Positions 42,747 to 52,910 are shown, numbered from the stretch's first letter. The stretch: DNA of 64,000 bases from Methanomassiliicoccus sp. (GCA_033485155.1 JAWQJJ010000006.1:113279-177278), one strand, 5' to 3'. Made by a program: numbers and translations. The notes: generated by a model not told the origin, from the sequence alone.

Positions 42747-45140
42747 TCAAGGATCCCGGCATTTGGCGGCAGGAAGGAGAACGACGAAGCGAGCCCCTGC
42801 CTCCGGCTGCCCGGGGACCCGGTCCTCCACCCACACCCGCCCCTCGAGGCTCTCCACCAACCTTCGCACCAGGAAAAGACCAAGCCCCTTACCCACCCCT
42901 TTGGTCCGGCCCCGCCAGGTCCGGGAGAAGACGTTTTCCTTGACCCGGTCGGCGATCCCCGGGCCGTCGTCCTCGACATCCACTCGGTGATACTCGATCC
43001 CCGTCTCGAAGGTCGAGCTGACCCCGATCCAGATGTTCAGCGTCCCTTCGGAATGCTTGATGGCGTTGTCGATGAGGTTGGAGAAGACCTCCTGGACAAG
43101 CGGGCTGGCCATGATGCAGTGGTTCCCCCTCGAGATGAACCGGATGTCGATCTCCCGGCTGGGGTGAGGAGCATGGTCGGCGATGACCTTGCGCAACACC
43201 TGATCTAGATCGATGATGGCCAGCGCCTCCCGCCCTGACTCGATCGCCTGCAGGCCGCGGATGCTCTCGATCAGGCGGGAACTCTCCTCCAGGGCTTGCA
43301 AAGATCCCCTGACCCAACCTCGCTCCTTCGTGCCCAGCTCGTTCACCGCCTGCAACAGCTGGAGGTACCCCATCGACGCGGCATTGAGGTTGTTGATGTC
43401 GTGGGTGAGCAGGTCGATGAACAGCTCGGCACGCTCCTTGGAGACGACCAGCTCCCTCTGGACCTGGAGCTGGTTGGTGAGATCCTGTCCGACCGCGACG
43501 GCTCCGATGGTCCTGTGGGACTCGTCGTCATAGATGGGAGTGGAGGACATCATCATCACCATGTCCCGTCCATCGTACCGCTTCAGGGTGACCATTTCGT
43601 TGTTGGTGACAACGCCCTCGAAGGTCGCTTTTACCATCCCCCAGTCATCCATGCGGAGAGGCTCTCCGGTCTCGAAGGACCAAGCCTGGACCTTGTCCAG
43701 GTCCTTCAGGTCGCTGAAAGAGGGGAGGATGGAGGCCCATAAGCTGACCCCAACGGCGTTAATCTCGGCTATCCTTCCAGAGCGGTCGACCAACGCCACT
43801 CCCACCGGCAGGGTGGCCATTATGGCCTGTAGCCTCTCCCTCTCTTCCGTGACCTCCTGGGATAGCTCCTGTGCCCGTCGGCGGGTCTTCCTCTGCTCGG
43901 TGACATCCACGGCCATGATTAGCAGGTCCGGGAGGTCCCGACCCTCGGCCCGCAGGGGCACCACTGAGCCGTACCAGTACATGACATCCGGCCCCAGTCC
44001 GGTCAGGACGAAGTCGCTGGCGTAGTAAGGCCTGCCGGTTGTCGCGACGTTCTTGAGCATCTGGATCATGCCGGTCTCCTGGGAACCCCGAATCACCGTC
44101 TCCAGGCTCAAGCCGACGATGGATCTGCCTTTGAATCCTTCAGGCCGGTACCGATCCGCATAACCGTTGGTCCACTTGACCTGAAGGTCTCTTCCACCCA
44201 CCGCGATGACCACCGCCGGTACGTCGTCCAGCAATGTCTGGAGTATGTAGCGCTGATCCAGCTCCTGGTGGTACAGCTCGGAGTTCTCCAGAACCAGGGA
44301 CACCACGGTCGCCAGCTTCATCGAGAAATCTATCTCCTCAGTCGAATAGGCACGAGGGTGGGAGAAGGAGAACACCAAGGCCCAGGCTACGTCCGAACGC
44401 ACCTTGAAGGGAACGCTAAGGATTGACAGGATGTTGAACTTGGCCATAGTCTCCTGGTCGACCCATGCGACCTGGCGGATGTCCGGGACGGCGACCGGTA
44501 CCTCCTCTGGTGACAGGAATGTACGGTGCATCGTCTCATCGGTCATGGTGTGCTCCGTCTGGCCGTTGGGAGGAGAGTCGTTGATGAATCGGACCGTCCA
44601 TCTATCGCCCTCCCGTATGGAGATGATCACGGTCTCGCTGTCCAGCGCCGAGGCGGCGATTTCGATGACCCGTTTCATGATGTCGGGTGTGCTCATGGTC
44701 GAATTGACCGCTCCATAGACCCGGTTAAGGACCTCCCCCAGCATCTCCCCGCTTCTGTGAGCGGTGGCATCCTTGGCAGTGACAACGACCCTGACTTCGC
44801 CGTTCTGGTTACGCACCGGGACCGCATCGTAGTGGAAGAAAGACCTTCTCCCGGTTGTGACGTAGGTAGCCTCGCCTTTCTGGGCAGATTCGTTCTCGAA
44901 GGCTCGCCGGACGATCTCCTCCAGTTCCCTGGCCTCACCGGAAGAGAGAGAAAGGTCGGAAAATTTCTTTCCCATGATGCCTTCGAGCTTGAGGCCCAGG
45001 TACCGTTCGGCGCTCGGGCTGGCATATTGGATCCGCAGCTTCCGGTCCACGAGGTAGATGTAACTGGTGGTCCCCGTGAGGACGGTCGTGATGTCTAGAT
45101 GATCGGCCGCCTCATCCCTTAGCCGGTTCGCCTGTTCCAT
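42747..45140 (-). CDS. Multi-sensor histidine kinase (PAS-GAF-PAS-PAS)
   Basis: 797 residues from the ATG at 45140, chosen because GGAGG lies just upstream; the frame extends 33 codons further without family resemblance. Order: PAS (YIYLVDRKLRIQYASPSAERYLG), GAF (about 165-310), PAS (VVIAVGGRDLQVKWTNGYADRY), PAS (GVALVDRSGRIAEINAVG), then transmitter with H-box LTHDINNLNAASMGYL and an ATPase domain (NLIDNAIKHS, VEDDGPGI, KGLGLFLVRRL). No membrane helix. The ligand or cofactor is not evident. The output is phosphotransfer to an unlinked receiver. Confidence 0.9.
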   Translation of the reverse strand: MEQANRLRDEAADHLDITTVLTGTTSYIYLVDRKLRIQYASPSAERYLGLKLEGIMGKKFSDLSLSSGEARELEEIVRRAFENESAQKGEATYVTTGRRSFFHYDAVPVRNQNGEVRVVVTAKDATAHRSGEMLGEVLNRVYGAVNSTMSTPDIMKRVIEIAASALDSETVIISIREGDRWTVRFINDSPPNGQTEHTMTDETMHRTFLSPEEVPVAVPDIRQVAWVDQETMAKFNILSILSVPFKVRSDVAWALVFSFSHPRAYSTEEIDFSMKLATVVSLVLENSELYHQELDQRYILQTLLDDVPAVVIAVGGRDLQVKWTNGYADRYRPEGFKGRSIVGLSLETVIRGSQETGMIQMLKNVATTGRPYYASDFVLTGLGPDVMYWYGSVVPLRAEGRDLPDLLIMAVDVTEQRKTRRRAQELSQEVTEERERLQAIMATLPVGVALVDRSGRIAEINAVGVSLWASILPSFSDLKDLDKVQAWSFETGEPLRMDDWGMVKATFEGVVTNNEMVTLKRYDGRDMVMMMSSTPIYDDESHRTIGAVAVGQDLTNQLQVQRELVVSKERAELFIDLLTHDINNLNAASMGYLQLLQAVNELGTKERGWVRGSLQALEESSRLIESIRGLQAIESGREALAIIDLDQVLRKVIADHAPHPSREIDIRFISRGNHCIMASPLVQEVFSNLIDNAIKHSEGTLNIWIGVSSTFETGIEYHRVDVEDDGPGIADRVKENVFSRTWRGRTKGVGKGLGLFLVRRLVESLEGRVWVEDRVPGQPEAGARFVVLLPAAKCRDP

Positions 45141-45740
45141 TACTGCCCTCCTATTATGTAGCGGGGCCAGAAGTAGATTTAGTTGTCCATCGCCCCGCCC
45201 CCCCTCGCCCCAGCGGGGTACACCTCTCCGGAGAACCAAAAGAGATGCTGGCCAATTTTATATTGATAGAACAAGAACAATAAATGGCGTCAGGCCAGAA
45301 GCATTCATTCTCAAATAGTATAGTTATTGAAAAAGTTTCTATGTCATCAGAAATTATTATAAACAGGTCGATGCAATTGAAAGAACAGAGGTGCAGGAGA
45401 ACTTCCCCTTGGTCTAGGTTCAACGACCGCCGACAACTCCTGTCCTCGACCTACGGGAGGGGGAATGAGACCCATATTCGCGCAACAAGGTCACAAGCTC
45501 AGCCTCCTCCGGTAGGTCTCATTTGTTCAGATGATACCTACCGTGCCTCCCGGTTTAAGTAATTGCTTAGGACGCTTCACCCCGTGATAATTAGACCACT
45601 CGCCGGCCGGAAGGGTACTGGGCATGCCGTCCGCTCCCCTCGCTCGCCGGCAACCGCGGTAAGGATACCGATAATTAGCTATACCCGGGGTTACAAAAAC
45701 TGCCATGGGACGGTTTTTTATGGGGGTCAAGGGGAGAGCA
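45141..45740. other. Intergenic region
   Basis: An A/T-rich part (45235-45375) probably holds the divergent promoter (ttttatattg, about 45255). No gene was recognised. The stretch 45700-45725 has short inverted pieces around CCATGG without a stable stem. Confidence 0.35.
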
Positions 45741-46547
45741 TTGAATGGTACGTGCCAGACCACCAGGCTCATGAGCGAACGTCTGGCTTCTGACATCATC
45801 GAGTGTGACGGGGCCCTGGTTATCAAGCTGTTCTCCCCGCAGGTATCCAGGGAGCTGGTAGAGGAGGAGGTAAGACTTACCAACCTCGCTCGCAGCTTGG
45901 GAATACTGACACCCGAGATCCAGGAGCTGGTCCAGACCAGTGACCGATGGGGCTTCTCCTACCACAAGATCAACGGCTCCACTATCATGGACGTCTTGAT
46001 CGCCGGGGAACGGGACATCGAGGAGCTGGCCATGTCCTTCGCCCAGCTCCATCGCCACCTTCATGAGCACCCCGGGACGGGGATGCCGCTGCTCAAGGAC
46101 CGCCTTCGGCCCCTCATCCAGGAAGCGGACCTCCAGGCCGAGCTTAAGAACAAGGCCCTGTGGTCGCTATCCGACCTTCCCGACGGGGAATGGATATGTC
46201 ATGGGGATTTCCATCCCGGCAACGTCATAATGGCTCAGGAGGGCAGCTATATACTCGATTGGGTGGAGGCGTCCAGCGGCCACTACCTGGCGGATGTAGC
46301 TCGGTCGTTGGTGCTAATTCTGGCCTGGCTGCCAAACCAGCTAGAGCGGATGGGGGCGTCCCTTCCCGCCCATGACCTTGACCGGTTCCACAAGGTCTAT
46401 CGGGCACATTCGTTCCGCTCCACCCCAGAGACTGAGGAACTCCTCGACCGATGGACCTTCACGATGGCCGTTGCCCGCCTTTGCCAGTCCATACCCGGGG
46501 AGGAGAGAAGGCTGAGGGATCTGATCGATAATTTGGCCCGGCGATGA
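45741..46547 (+). CDS. Aminoglycoside phosphotransferase-fold kinase
   Basis: About 268 residues. Kinase-like core: VIKLFS (beta3 lysine), WICHGDFHPGNVIM (catalytic HGDxHxxN) and YILDWVEAS (the DW of the magnesium motif). It phosphorylates a small molecule such as an amino sugar, choline or ethanolamine; the true substrate is unknown. The TTG at 45741 has the best ribosome site (aggggag); in-frame ATGs at 45705, 45720 and 45771 are alternatives. Confidence 0.82.
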   Translation: MNGTCQTTRLMSERLASDIIECDGALVIKLFSPQVSRELVEEEVRLTNLARSLGILTPEIQELVQTSDRWGFSYHKINGSTIMDVLIAGERDIEELAMSFAQLHRHLHEHPGTGMPLLKDRLRPLIQEADLQAELKNKALWSLSDLPDGEWICHGDFHPGNVIMAQEGSYILDWVEASSGHYLADVARSLVLILAWLPNQLERMGASLPAHDLDRFHKVYRAHSFRSTPETEELLDRWTFTMAVARLCQSIPGEERRLRDLIDNLARR

Positions 46548-46731
46548 AACGGCCCGCGTGTCGAGACTGGAAATTAAAGCCCGGTCGGCGGCCGTGCCAC
46601 CGTCAATTTTTTCAGGCTCTGGGAACTCATTATCCGAAAGGATATTTATTATTATTGGATAAATATAAATATGCCGGGCACCGATGTTATATATCGGCGT
46701 CTAAGTGACGGATATGAAAGGTGGGGGGACC

Positions 46732-47091
46732 GTGGACAGGAACAAGGCCGTCGGCTATCTCATAGCTCGAGCGATGGCCGCCCAGGTTTTCGGGAACGAG
46801 GAGAGATGCAGGGCTTTCACCGAGGCGGCCCGTATCATCGAGAACATGCCCCCTGGCCCTTGCGAGAGGTCGACGAAGGATGAGGGGGATAAAGGCGGGA
46901 ACACGGGGTCGAAGAGATCTTACCCTTGCCATGTAAAAAGACCGCGTCACGTCTGGCGCTCGTTGCAGGTCGTCCGATCCATTGTTCAAACCAACGGGCT
47001 TGCATTCGAGATCCACATGCAGTCCATTCTCTTCGTGCGTATGACGCTCCGCGGACCAATGCGACCAGACAATCGCGATCAAACGAAGTAG
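46732..47091 (+). CDS. Small hypothetical protein
   Basis: Starting at a GTG (46732) after ggtgggggg, the first 50 residues (MDRNKAVGYLIARAMAAQVFGNEERCRAF...) look like a real amphipathic helical domain. The remaining 70 are of low quality and basic. This may be a short gene whose 3' half is out of frame. A strong A/T box (ttatccgaaaggatatttatt, near 46630) is upstream. I cannot assign a family. Confidence 0.4.
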   Translation: MDRNKAVGYLIARAMAAQVFGNEERCRAFTEAARIIENMPPGPCERSTKDEGDKGGNTGSKRSYPCHVKRPRHVWRSLQVVRSIVQTNGLAFEIHMQSILFVRMTLRGPMRPDNRDQTK

Positions 47092-47184
47092 GAGTATGGT
47101 GTGAATCTGCCCGCGATACGTCCCAGAAGGCCGGTCACGCTCCACAATGGTCCGTCGCGGGATACAAAGGGAGGTCGGAACATA

Positions 47185-47448
47185 GTGCCATACACATTTA
47201 TAACGCGGAATGAACTAGAGATTCCAGAAAAGATGATGCCACGAGAGCCACCTCGGATAAAGGAAAAATCTGCGGCGAGCCTTAACGAGATGCAAAAGCT
47301 CGAGCGGGAGATGGGCGTGATCCTTCTCGCCTGGTACAAACAGCCAATAATCTTCGCGAAGCTCGATGATGCTCAGGTAGAGAGGTTGCGAGAGCTTGAG
47401 AGAACCTTGGACACAACCCTCATCGCCTACCAACCAATGGATGGATGA
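47185..47448 (+). CDS. Small hypothetical protein
   Basis: 87 residues from the GTG at 47185, preceded by gggagg. It consists of a charged N-terminal section and a clear helical part (LNEMQKLEREMGVILLAWYKQ, DDAQVERLRELERTLDT). No family recognised. It is shorter than the longest frame because the upstream residues look non-coding. Confidence 0.55.
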   Translation: MPYTFITRNELEIPEKMMPREPPRIKEKSAASLNEMQKLEREMGVILLAWYKQPIIFAKLDDAQVERLRELERTLDTTLIAYQPMDG

Positions 47449-47626
47449 TCCCTCTTTTTGCAACAGAAGAGCTTAGCAAGTCGGCGATCGTCCTACGCCC
47501 TCCTAGCCGATGCGAAGTCTATCGCCGTGGTCCGCTGGAGCACTTCTCCCGATGATAAGATCACCATCAGATAGGTCCAAGCTCCTGACCACAGCGATGA
47601 CCTGACTGGTGCATCCTTATTCTAGC

Positions 47627-47998
47627 TCACTCCCTGATCATCGTCAACACCATCTTGAACCTCCTGACGGCTTTGAGAGCATGCGGTACGTTCGCTGGAA
47701 GGACAATGGTCTCTCCCTCCTTCACCTGGTGTACCTGGCCTCCCACCCACACCTCGCTCTCGCCTTCGACAACGGTGAGGACCGCATCGTACGGTGCGGT
47801 GTGCTCGGATAGCCCCTCGCCCTCGTCGAATGAGAAGACGGTGATGGTGCCCGCCTTCTTGTTTACAATCATCCGGCTTGCCACCGTCCCCTCCTGATAA
47901 GAAATGAGGTCTTTTAAGAGGAAGACCTTGGAGTGTAGGTCGTCATATTTTCTTTTCTGCTCGTCGTCCGTCCCGGATCCTGCCACGATATGTTCCAC
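47627..47998 (-). CDS. Cupin-domain protein
   Basis: 123 residues with one cupin barrel: VFSFDEGEGLSEHTAPYDAVLTVVEGESEVWVGG (motif 1, histidine in SEH) and GETIVLPANVPHALKAVRRFKMVLTMI (motif 2, PxxxPH). Metal ligands are partly kept, so a small-molecule-binding or enzymatic role is possible. The N-terminal 40 residues are helical and polar. Confidence 0.85.
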   Translation of the reverse strand: MEHIVAGSGTDDEQKRKYDDLHSKVFLLKDLISYQEGTVASRMIVNKKAGTITVFSFDEGEGLSEHTAPYDAVLTVVEGESEVWVGGQVHQVKEGETIVLPANVPHALKAVRRFKMVLTMIRE

Positions 47999-48394
47999 CT
48001 GGGAGCTGCCTTTTAGGCCGATAACGTCCCTTCGATGGAACCGATGTGATGATACATAAATTGTTCATGCTTCACCGCTCCTCAACGGCTTTGAATGGGC
48101 CGCGCGTTATGTCGCATCGAGGTGCAGGTCGGGCGCCGCCTTGGCAACATCCGGAAAACCGACCAGGTCTGTTGGTCAGGTAATGTCACCGTTACCAGCT
48201 TTCCTTCACAGCGGCTCTTGGAGACAATGCCCTCCTCGTTGCTGTTGATCGGACAGGCCAGAGACTGCTATACGGATATATGTGCATTGGACCATGGTTT
48301 ATTATAATCAGGTCGGTAATAACATACAAGGTCAGCGGGGATGGCCAATATCTTCCCATAAATCTGTTCAATCTTGCGTGGGGAGGCCATCTGA
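47999..48394. other. Intergenic region
   Basis: No gene recognised. The divergent promoters of the cupin and the downstream kinase must lie here; aataaattgttc near 48055 and ggtttattataatc near 48298 are A/T-rich candidates. Confidence 0.35.
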
Positions 48395-50014
48395 GTGGGC
48401 TTGCAGAGTGGAGAAGGGAACGAGGCGATAGGCCGATTGTGGAGCAATGTCGCCGAGGATGAAAAATGTCGTCTGCTCTATAGTAATACGGGGCAAGCGC
48501 TCGCCATCCTGGAGCTGGTGCGCGATGAACGTGGCGATGTTGTCGACATCATACTGGTCGATGCCAACACAGTATGGGAGAGAAATGCCCATCAAGATCT
48601 CAAGATGGTAATCGGGCGAGGAATGAAGGCTTCCAGCTTATACAATGACCGGGACCTGGTCGATGCTATCGAAAGGGTGGAAAGAACCGGCGAACGGGAA
48701 ATAATGGAGCACCAGGTCCCGAGGTTCGATCGGTATTTTGAGAGCTGTATCTTTCGCATCGGTCCGGATCGGATCGGGACGTTGTCCAGAGATATCACCG
48801 AGAACAAACGAGCGGAGCAAAGATTGGAGTCGGAGCTCAGGGATACCCGCCTTCTGCGGAACCTGAGCATGCGATTGATGATCGAGGACGATGCCCGGAC
48901 CTCCTACCAGGAGATCATGGACACGGCCGTTGTTCTGGCCAAGGCGGACATGGGCACCATGCAGATCCATGAGAACGGTTCTCTCACGGTCGTTGCGTAC
49001 CACGGGTTCCAGAAAACATTCCTGGACCATTTTGCAGATGCCACAGGGATTGCTTCCTCCTGCGGCCATGCGGTGCAGCGCTATGGGCGGGTCATCGTTC
49101 CCGATGTGGAAAACAGCCCCCTCTTCGCCGGGACGGCTTCCCTTAAGGTCCTGCAGAATGCTGGTGTTCGGTCGGTCCAGTCGACCCCCCTGATCGGTCG
49201 TGAAGGAAAGCTGCTCGGCGTGCTGAGCACCCATTGGACTAAGCTCTACGACCCGAGCGAGCAGGACCTCTGGCGTATCGATCTGGTGGCAAGGCAGGCC
49301 GCCGACATCATCGAGCGCAGGAAGCACGAGGAGGAGCTCAAACGGTCCAACTCCGAGCTGCAGCAGTTCGCATACACCGCATCGCACGACCTCAAGGAGC
49401 CGCTGCGCATGGTCTCCTCGTATTTGGGCCTCTTGGAGAAGAAGTACGAGGACAAGCTCGACGATAATGGCGTGGAGTATCTGCGCTACGCCGTGGAAGG
49501 CGCGGTGCGCATGTCCTCCATCATAGATGATCTGCTCACCTACTCGCGGATAGGCACCAGCGGTACACCCATGATACCCGTTGACATGAACGATGTGCTT
49601 GCTACCGCCTTCGGCGATCTCAGGGTTGCCATACGGGAGAGCGGGGCCCAGATCACGAACGTGGAGCTTCCTACGGTGACGGCTGATAGATCACAGATCG
49701 TGCTGCTACTCGAGAACCTAGTCGCCAACGCCATCAAGTTCCGCGGTGACTACAAGCCATACATCGAAATCACGGCCGTCACCTTCGACAACGAGTACGT
49801 CTTCTCGGTCAAGGACAACGGCATCGGCATCGACCCCAAGTACGCGGACAAGCTGTTCAAGATGTTTCAACGTCTTCATACGAAAGAGGAGTACCCCGGT
49901 ACGGGAATAGGCTTGGCGATATGCAAGAAGATCGTGGAGCGTCACGGCGGCAGAATATGGTTCGAGAGCGAACCGGGCAAGGGGACGACGTTCTACTTCA
50001 CAATACCGACGTAG
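48395..50014 (+). CDS. PAS-GAF sensor histidine kinase (soluble)
   Basis: 539 residues. A PAS-like N-terminus (about 20-145) ends in the phase helix RDITENKRAEQRLES, a GAF domain follows (about 155-305), then HisKA with the conventional H-box TASHDLKEPLRMVSSYLGLLEKKYEDKLDDNGVEYL broken here only by the family helix, and HATPase_c with NLVANAIKFR, VKDNGIGIDPKYADKLFKMFQRL and GTGIGLAICKKIVERHGGRIW. Unlike the other three kinases this is of the common bacterial/methanogen GAF-kinase type. It starts with GTG and ends in TAG. Confidence 0.9.
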   Translation: MGLQSGEGNEAIGRLWSNVAEDEKCRLLYSNTGQALAILELVRDERGDVVDIILVDANTVWERNAHQDLKMVIGRGMKASSLYNDRDLVDAIERVERTGEREIMEHQVPRFDRYFESCIFRIGPDRIGTLSRDITENKRAEQRLESELRDTRLLRNLSMRLMIEDDARTSYQEIMDTAVVLAKADMGTMQIHENGSLTVVAYHGFQKTFLDHFADATGIASSCGHAVQRYGRVIVPDVENSPLFAGTASLKVLQNAGVRSVQSTPLIGREGKLLGVLSTHWTKLYDPSEQDLWRIDLVARQAADIIERRKHEEELKRSNSELQQFAYTASHDLKEPLRMVSSYLGLLEKKYEDKLDDNGVEYLRYAVEGAVRMSSIIDDLLTYSRIGTSGTPMIPVDMNDVLATAFGDLRVAIRESGAQITNVELPTVTADRSQIVLLLENLVANAIKFRGDYKPYIEITAVTFDNEYVFSVKDNGIGIDPKYADKLFKMFQRLHTKEEYPGTGIGLAICKKIVERHGGRIWFESEPGKGTTFYFTIPT

Positions 50015-51118
50015 CTGGTTGACAGGTCCTGGCGGGTTGTGGGGCGCTCTATATGGAGCGTGTAGAGGGCCCCGGGATCGAGATATGGAACAGGAGGCGA
50101 GGCCCGATCTGATATTGACGTAACTTCGGATGACCTTCAGCCTGTCCTCCTTACAAATGGGTCTGGTCAATGCATCCCAACCGACCATCTCTGGCACTGA
50201 GACATCATCGACCAGTTGAGGATGGTCTGATAGGGCTCAGATCAATCGCATGATCGTCCCTCGCCCATCTAATTCGCACTTACGTTCTTCTCCTCCCGTA
50301 CGCAATGACCTTCAACCTACTGGTCAGAAAATATGATGAACAGTACGCAACGGAATTCAGGATGGAGGAATGCTCCGCATGTGGGGGCTGCCAATAATAT
50401 CAAGTCTTACGCAATGAGGAGGCGGCAGGGTGTTCATGCGTATTCTGCGCCCATAATGGGCGGAAATGGATGTCCAACTAAGCGACCAATGGATTCAAGC
50501 ATGCCAAGAGTAAGATGGCAAGGCAGAGGGGTTGTGGGCCGGGACCTCGTGGGGATGAGGCCGGCCCGGTGGGGGAATAAAGATGGCAGCAGCTCCGACC
50601 ACAGATACTGGAATGCGGGGGAGCTGGATCACAGCGGCCTGATTGGTAGCAAGCCCCTGTCCGATGCTGTGACTGAACCTCAAACACGAAAAATTGACTA
50701 CATGAATCTTGTGAACGATTGCTCCCCGTCGAGCGTTGAGAAAGAGAACCTCCACGGATGATGAAGTTGAGAAATGGGGCTGAGGTCCATGGTTGGGCAG
50801 GGGCGGACTCGAAGGTGAAAGGCTTATACCCGGCCCACCCCAATGCTCGGGCGAATAGGGGGTGGGCCGGATGATCACAGCGTTCTGAGTGGCCTTCCTG
50901 AAATACCGAGGGTTGCTGTGATCGAGTAATAATAGTGTCCACGCGGGCTACAAAAGCATTATGAACAATTCCTCTCGGGCGAGGGGGTGCCCCGGCAAGA
51001 ATGCCGTTCTGCAGGCATTGCTACAGGTGGGCGAGAATGCTAGATCAAGAAGGTCGCCTCGCAGATCGACTAAGGAAATTTGGAACAAAGTCGCCGGAGG
51101 AGTGAAGGGCCATGCAAG
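50015..51118. other. 1.1-kb region without a convincing gene, with strong inverted repeats
   Basis: Open frames here have poor amino-acid composition. Two inverted repeats lie side by side: CCGGCCCACCCC (50830-50841) with GGGGTGGGCCGG (50859-50870), 12 perfect pairs and a 17-base loop; and GATCACAGC (50873-50881) with GCTGTGATC (50915-50923), nine perfect pairs. Neither is followed by a T-run, so ordinary termination is unlikely. Confidence 0.5.
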
Positions 51119-51280
51119 GTGTCGACATCGTTGAAGCCGACATCCAATGCGGCCGAGGACCTGGTCGCCGCAGCCGACAAGGCGATGGAGGACGACAAGA
51201 TCGACGCCGACGAGGTGGCGGTCATCGTCGGGAAGGCAGAGAAGGCGGTCGGAGCACTGGCCCAGCTGATCAAGGGGTGA
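51119..51280 (+). CDS. Small acidic helical protein
   Basis: 53 residues from the GTG at 51119 (a TTG at 51080 gives 66). Sequence EDLVAAADKAMEDDKIDADEVAVIVGKAEKAVGALAQLI is a regular acidic amphipathic helix pair. It lies eight bases ahead of a coiled-coil membrane protein and is likely co-transcribed. The family is unknown; size and pairing recall virus-associated small proteins. Confidence 0.55.
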   Translation: MSTSLKPTSNAAEDLVAAADKAMEDDKIDADEVAVIVGKAEKAVGALAQLIKG

Positions 51281-51288
51281 GGTGGTAG

Positions 51289-51720
51289 GTGGTGGAAGGT
51301 CACGATCCCCTGATGGACGAGCTCCCCGTCTTTCTATTTTGTCCAGAGCACTCCCGCATCGATGACTCGGTCAGGAGCTCGAAGGATATGGAGAAATCTC
51401 TCGAGGACCGGGTCGCCGACCTCACCATCGCTCACACCAAGCTGGAGACTACGGTCACCCAGCTGGTCACCGAGATCAAGGAAGACCGCGAGGATCGCAA
51501 AGAGGAGAGGATGCAGGAGGCCGAGGAGCGGGAGAAGGACCGCCAGGCCATGCAGAAGAACATCGAGTTCTACCAAGGCCTCGTGACCTGCAACAATAAG
51601 GCAAGCATCGAAGAGCGTAAGGAGATCATCAAGTACGGCGTGAAGGTGATCCTCATCCTCCTAATGGCGGTCGTCGGCATCAAGGTCGTGACCGCGGCCG
51701 TGGAGGTACCGTTCCCCTGA
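51289..51720 (+). CDS. Coiled-coil protein with C-terminal membrane helix
   Basis: 143 residues (GTG 51289; ATG 51313 also possible). A long charged coiled coil (about 30-90, rich in KEDREDRKEER repeats) leads to one C-terminal membrane helix (VKVILILLMAVVGIKVVTAAV) and a very short tail, the topology of a tail-anchored protein or a phage holin/spanin-like component. I do not recognise a family. Confidence 0.65.
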   Translation: MVEGHDPLMDELPVFLFCPEHSRIDDSVRSSKDMEKSLEDRVADLTIAHTKLETTVTQLVTEIKEDREDRKEERMQEAEEREKDRQAMQKNIEFYQGLVTCNNKASIEERKEIIKYGVKVILILLMAVVGIKVVTAAVEVPFP

Positions 51721-51881
51721 GTCGTTTTTTATATTTTTAAGTATAAATTTACTTGAACAAGCCCCTGATGATAGATGGCCATGGCCTCTAGTGATAATGA
51801 TATTGATTAATCTGGATAATTGGCCCAATAAATATAATATCAATCTAAAGATTGAAAGATGGGGAAGAATAATTGGCAATA

Positions 51882-52910
51882 ATGAGGAAGAATCTTATCA
51901 TCACCGCCCCGGCGCTCATGATTGTCTTTGCCATCATGCTGGTGGCCCTGATGTACAATCCGCAAGGTGCGAGCAAGGACGATACTGTATTGGACGATAG
52001 AAATCCCGCCCTGGTCACAATATACGGAATGGTGACCGACGACAATGGAACGCCGTTAGAAAACGCTACCATAAAGACACAAAGCATGTACGAGGGAGAA
52101 TTTTACGCCACAATAGAAGCCAATGGCTCGTACATCCTCGCATTTAATACCACTTCATCATCACTGACCATAATGGCGAACTGTAAAGGACACTGGGGCG
52201 AACAGACCACCGTGTATCCGAAATATCACGACACCGAGTTCGAGGAGAACTTCACCCTGTTTCCAAACAAGATTATCAACTTGCCGTTAGGCATAGTGAC
52301 TTATGTCGACTCTCCGGACGGCTCATCCAATTTTACGTTGAACGTCAACCTGACCAGTGGCTACTACTATGTTAAGGAGGAAGGCTCCACCGAACCGAAA
52401 GTTCTTGGCCTTCCATTAAAGAACATGACGTGTAAAGTTTCAATTGGGAGCGGACTGACGATGCTGTATGCCAAAGTTGGTTTGTTTGGATACTATATTA
52501 AGGAGACTGGAGAGATGGAAGGGATGAATTGCGACTCTTTAGGTTCAGTCTACGGCGTTCCGATGGAGAGCAGCGGGCCAGATACGTCATCAAGTTCGTG
52601 GAACCATTCCACCTTGCACCTCGCTGGGGGACAAGAAGCGAACGTAACGCTTTCTATGAAGAATACAACCTATGAATTCCCTTCGGGCGATCGTCCGAAC
52701 CTCTCCTTCGACTTTCTCGGAAGGGCTGTCACCTTCGAAATGGTCAATATTACCACCGGCAATATCGACTTAGCGACTGGCTTTCGTGTCGATTCGAGTA
52801 TCATTGCCATCTCACTGAATATCGCCCCGTTGGCGGAAGGAGCTCATTTATATGAGGTGTTCACCGAGAGCGGTTGCGTAATCTGTGTACGAGAGGTTAA
52901 TAGTGGCTAA
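51882..52910 (+). CDS. Secreted protein with carboxypeptidase-regulatory-like domain
   Basis: About 342 residues. N-terminal signal anchor (IITAPALMIVFAIMLVALMY), then a domain with TIYGMVTDDNGTPLENATIKTQS and ANGSYILAF, the pattern of carboxypeptidase-regulatory-like beta folds, then a long beta-rich region with many N-glycosylation sequons. It is a surface or secreted protein of unknown partner. An A/T-rich upstream region surrounds the start, ATG at 51882. Confidence 0.75.
   Translation: MRKNLIITAPALMIVFAIMLVALMYNPQGASKDDTVLDDRNPALVTIYGMVTDDNGTPLENATIKTQSMYEGEFYATIEANGSYILAFNTTSSSLTIMANCKGHWGEQTTVYPKYHDTEFEENFTLFPNKIINLPLGIVTYVDSPDGSSNFTLNVNLTSGYYYVKEEGSTEPKVLGLPLKNMTCKVSIGSGLTMLYAKVGLFGYYIKETGEMEGMNCDSLGSVYGVPMESSGPDTSSSSWNHSTLHLAGGQEANVTLSMKNTTYEFPSGDRPNLSFDFLGRAVTFEMVNITTGNIDLATGFRVDSSIIAISLNIAPLAEGAHLYEVFTESGCVICVREVNSG

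Noticed and set aside
50333..50761. 142-codon ORF in the gene-poor kilobase
   Set aside because: Low-complexity, atypical residue composition, no ribosome site and no family resemblance.
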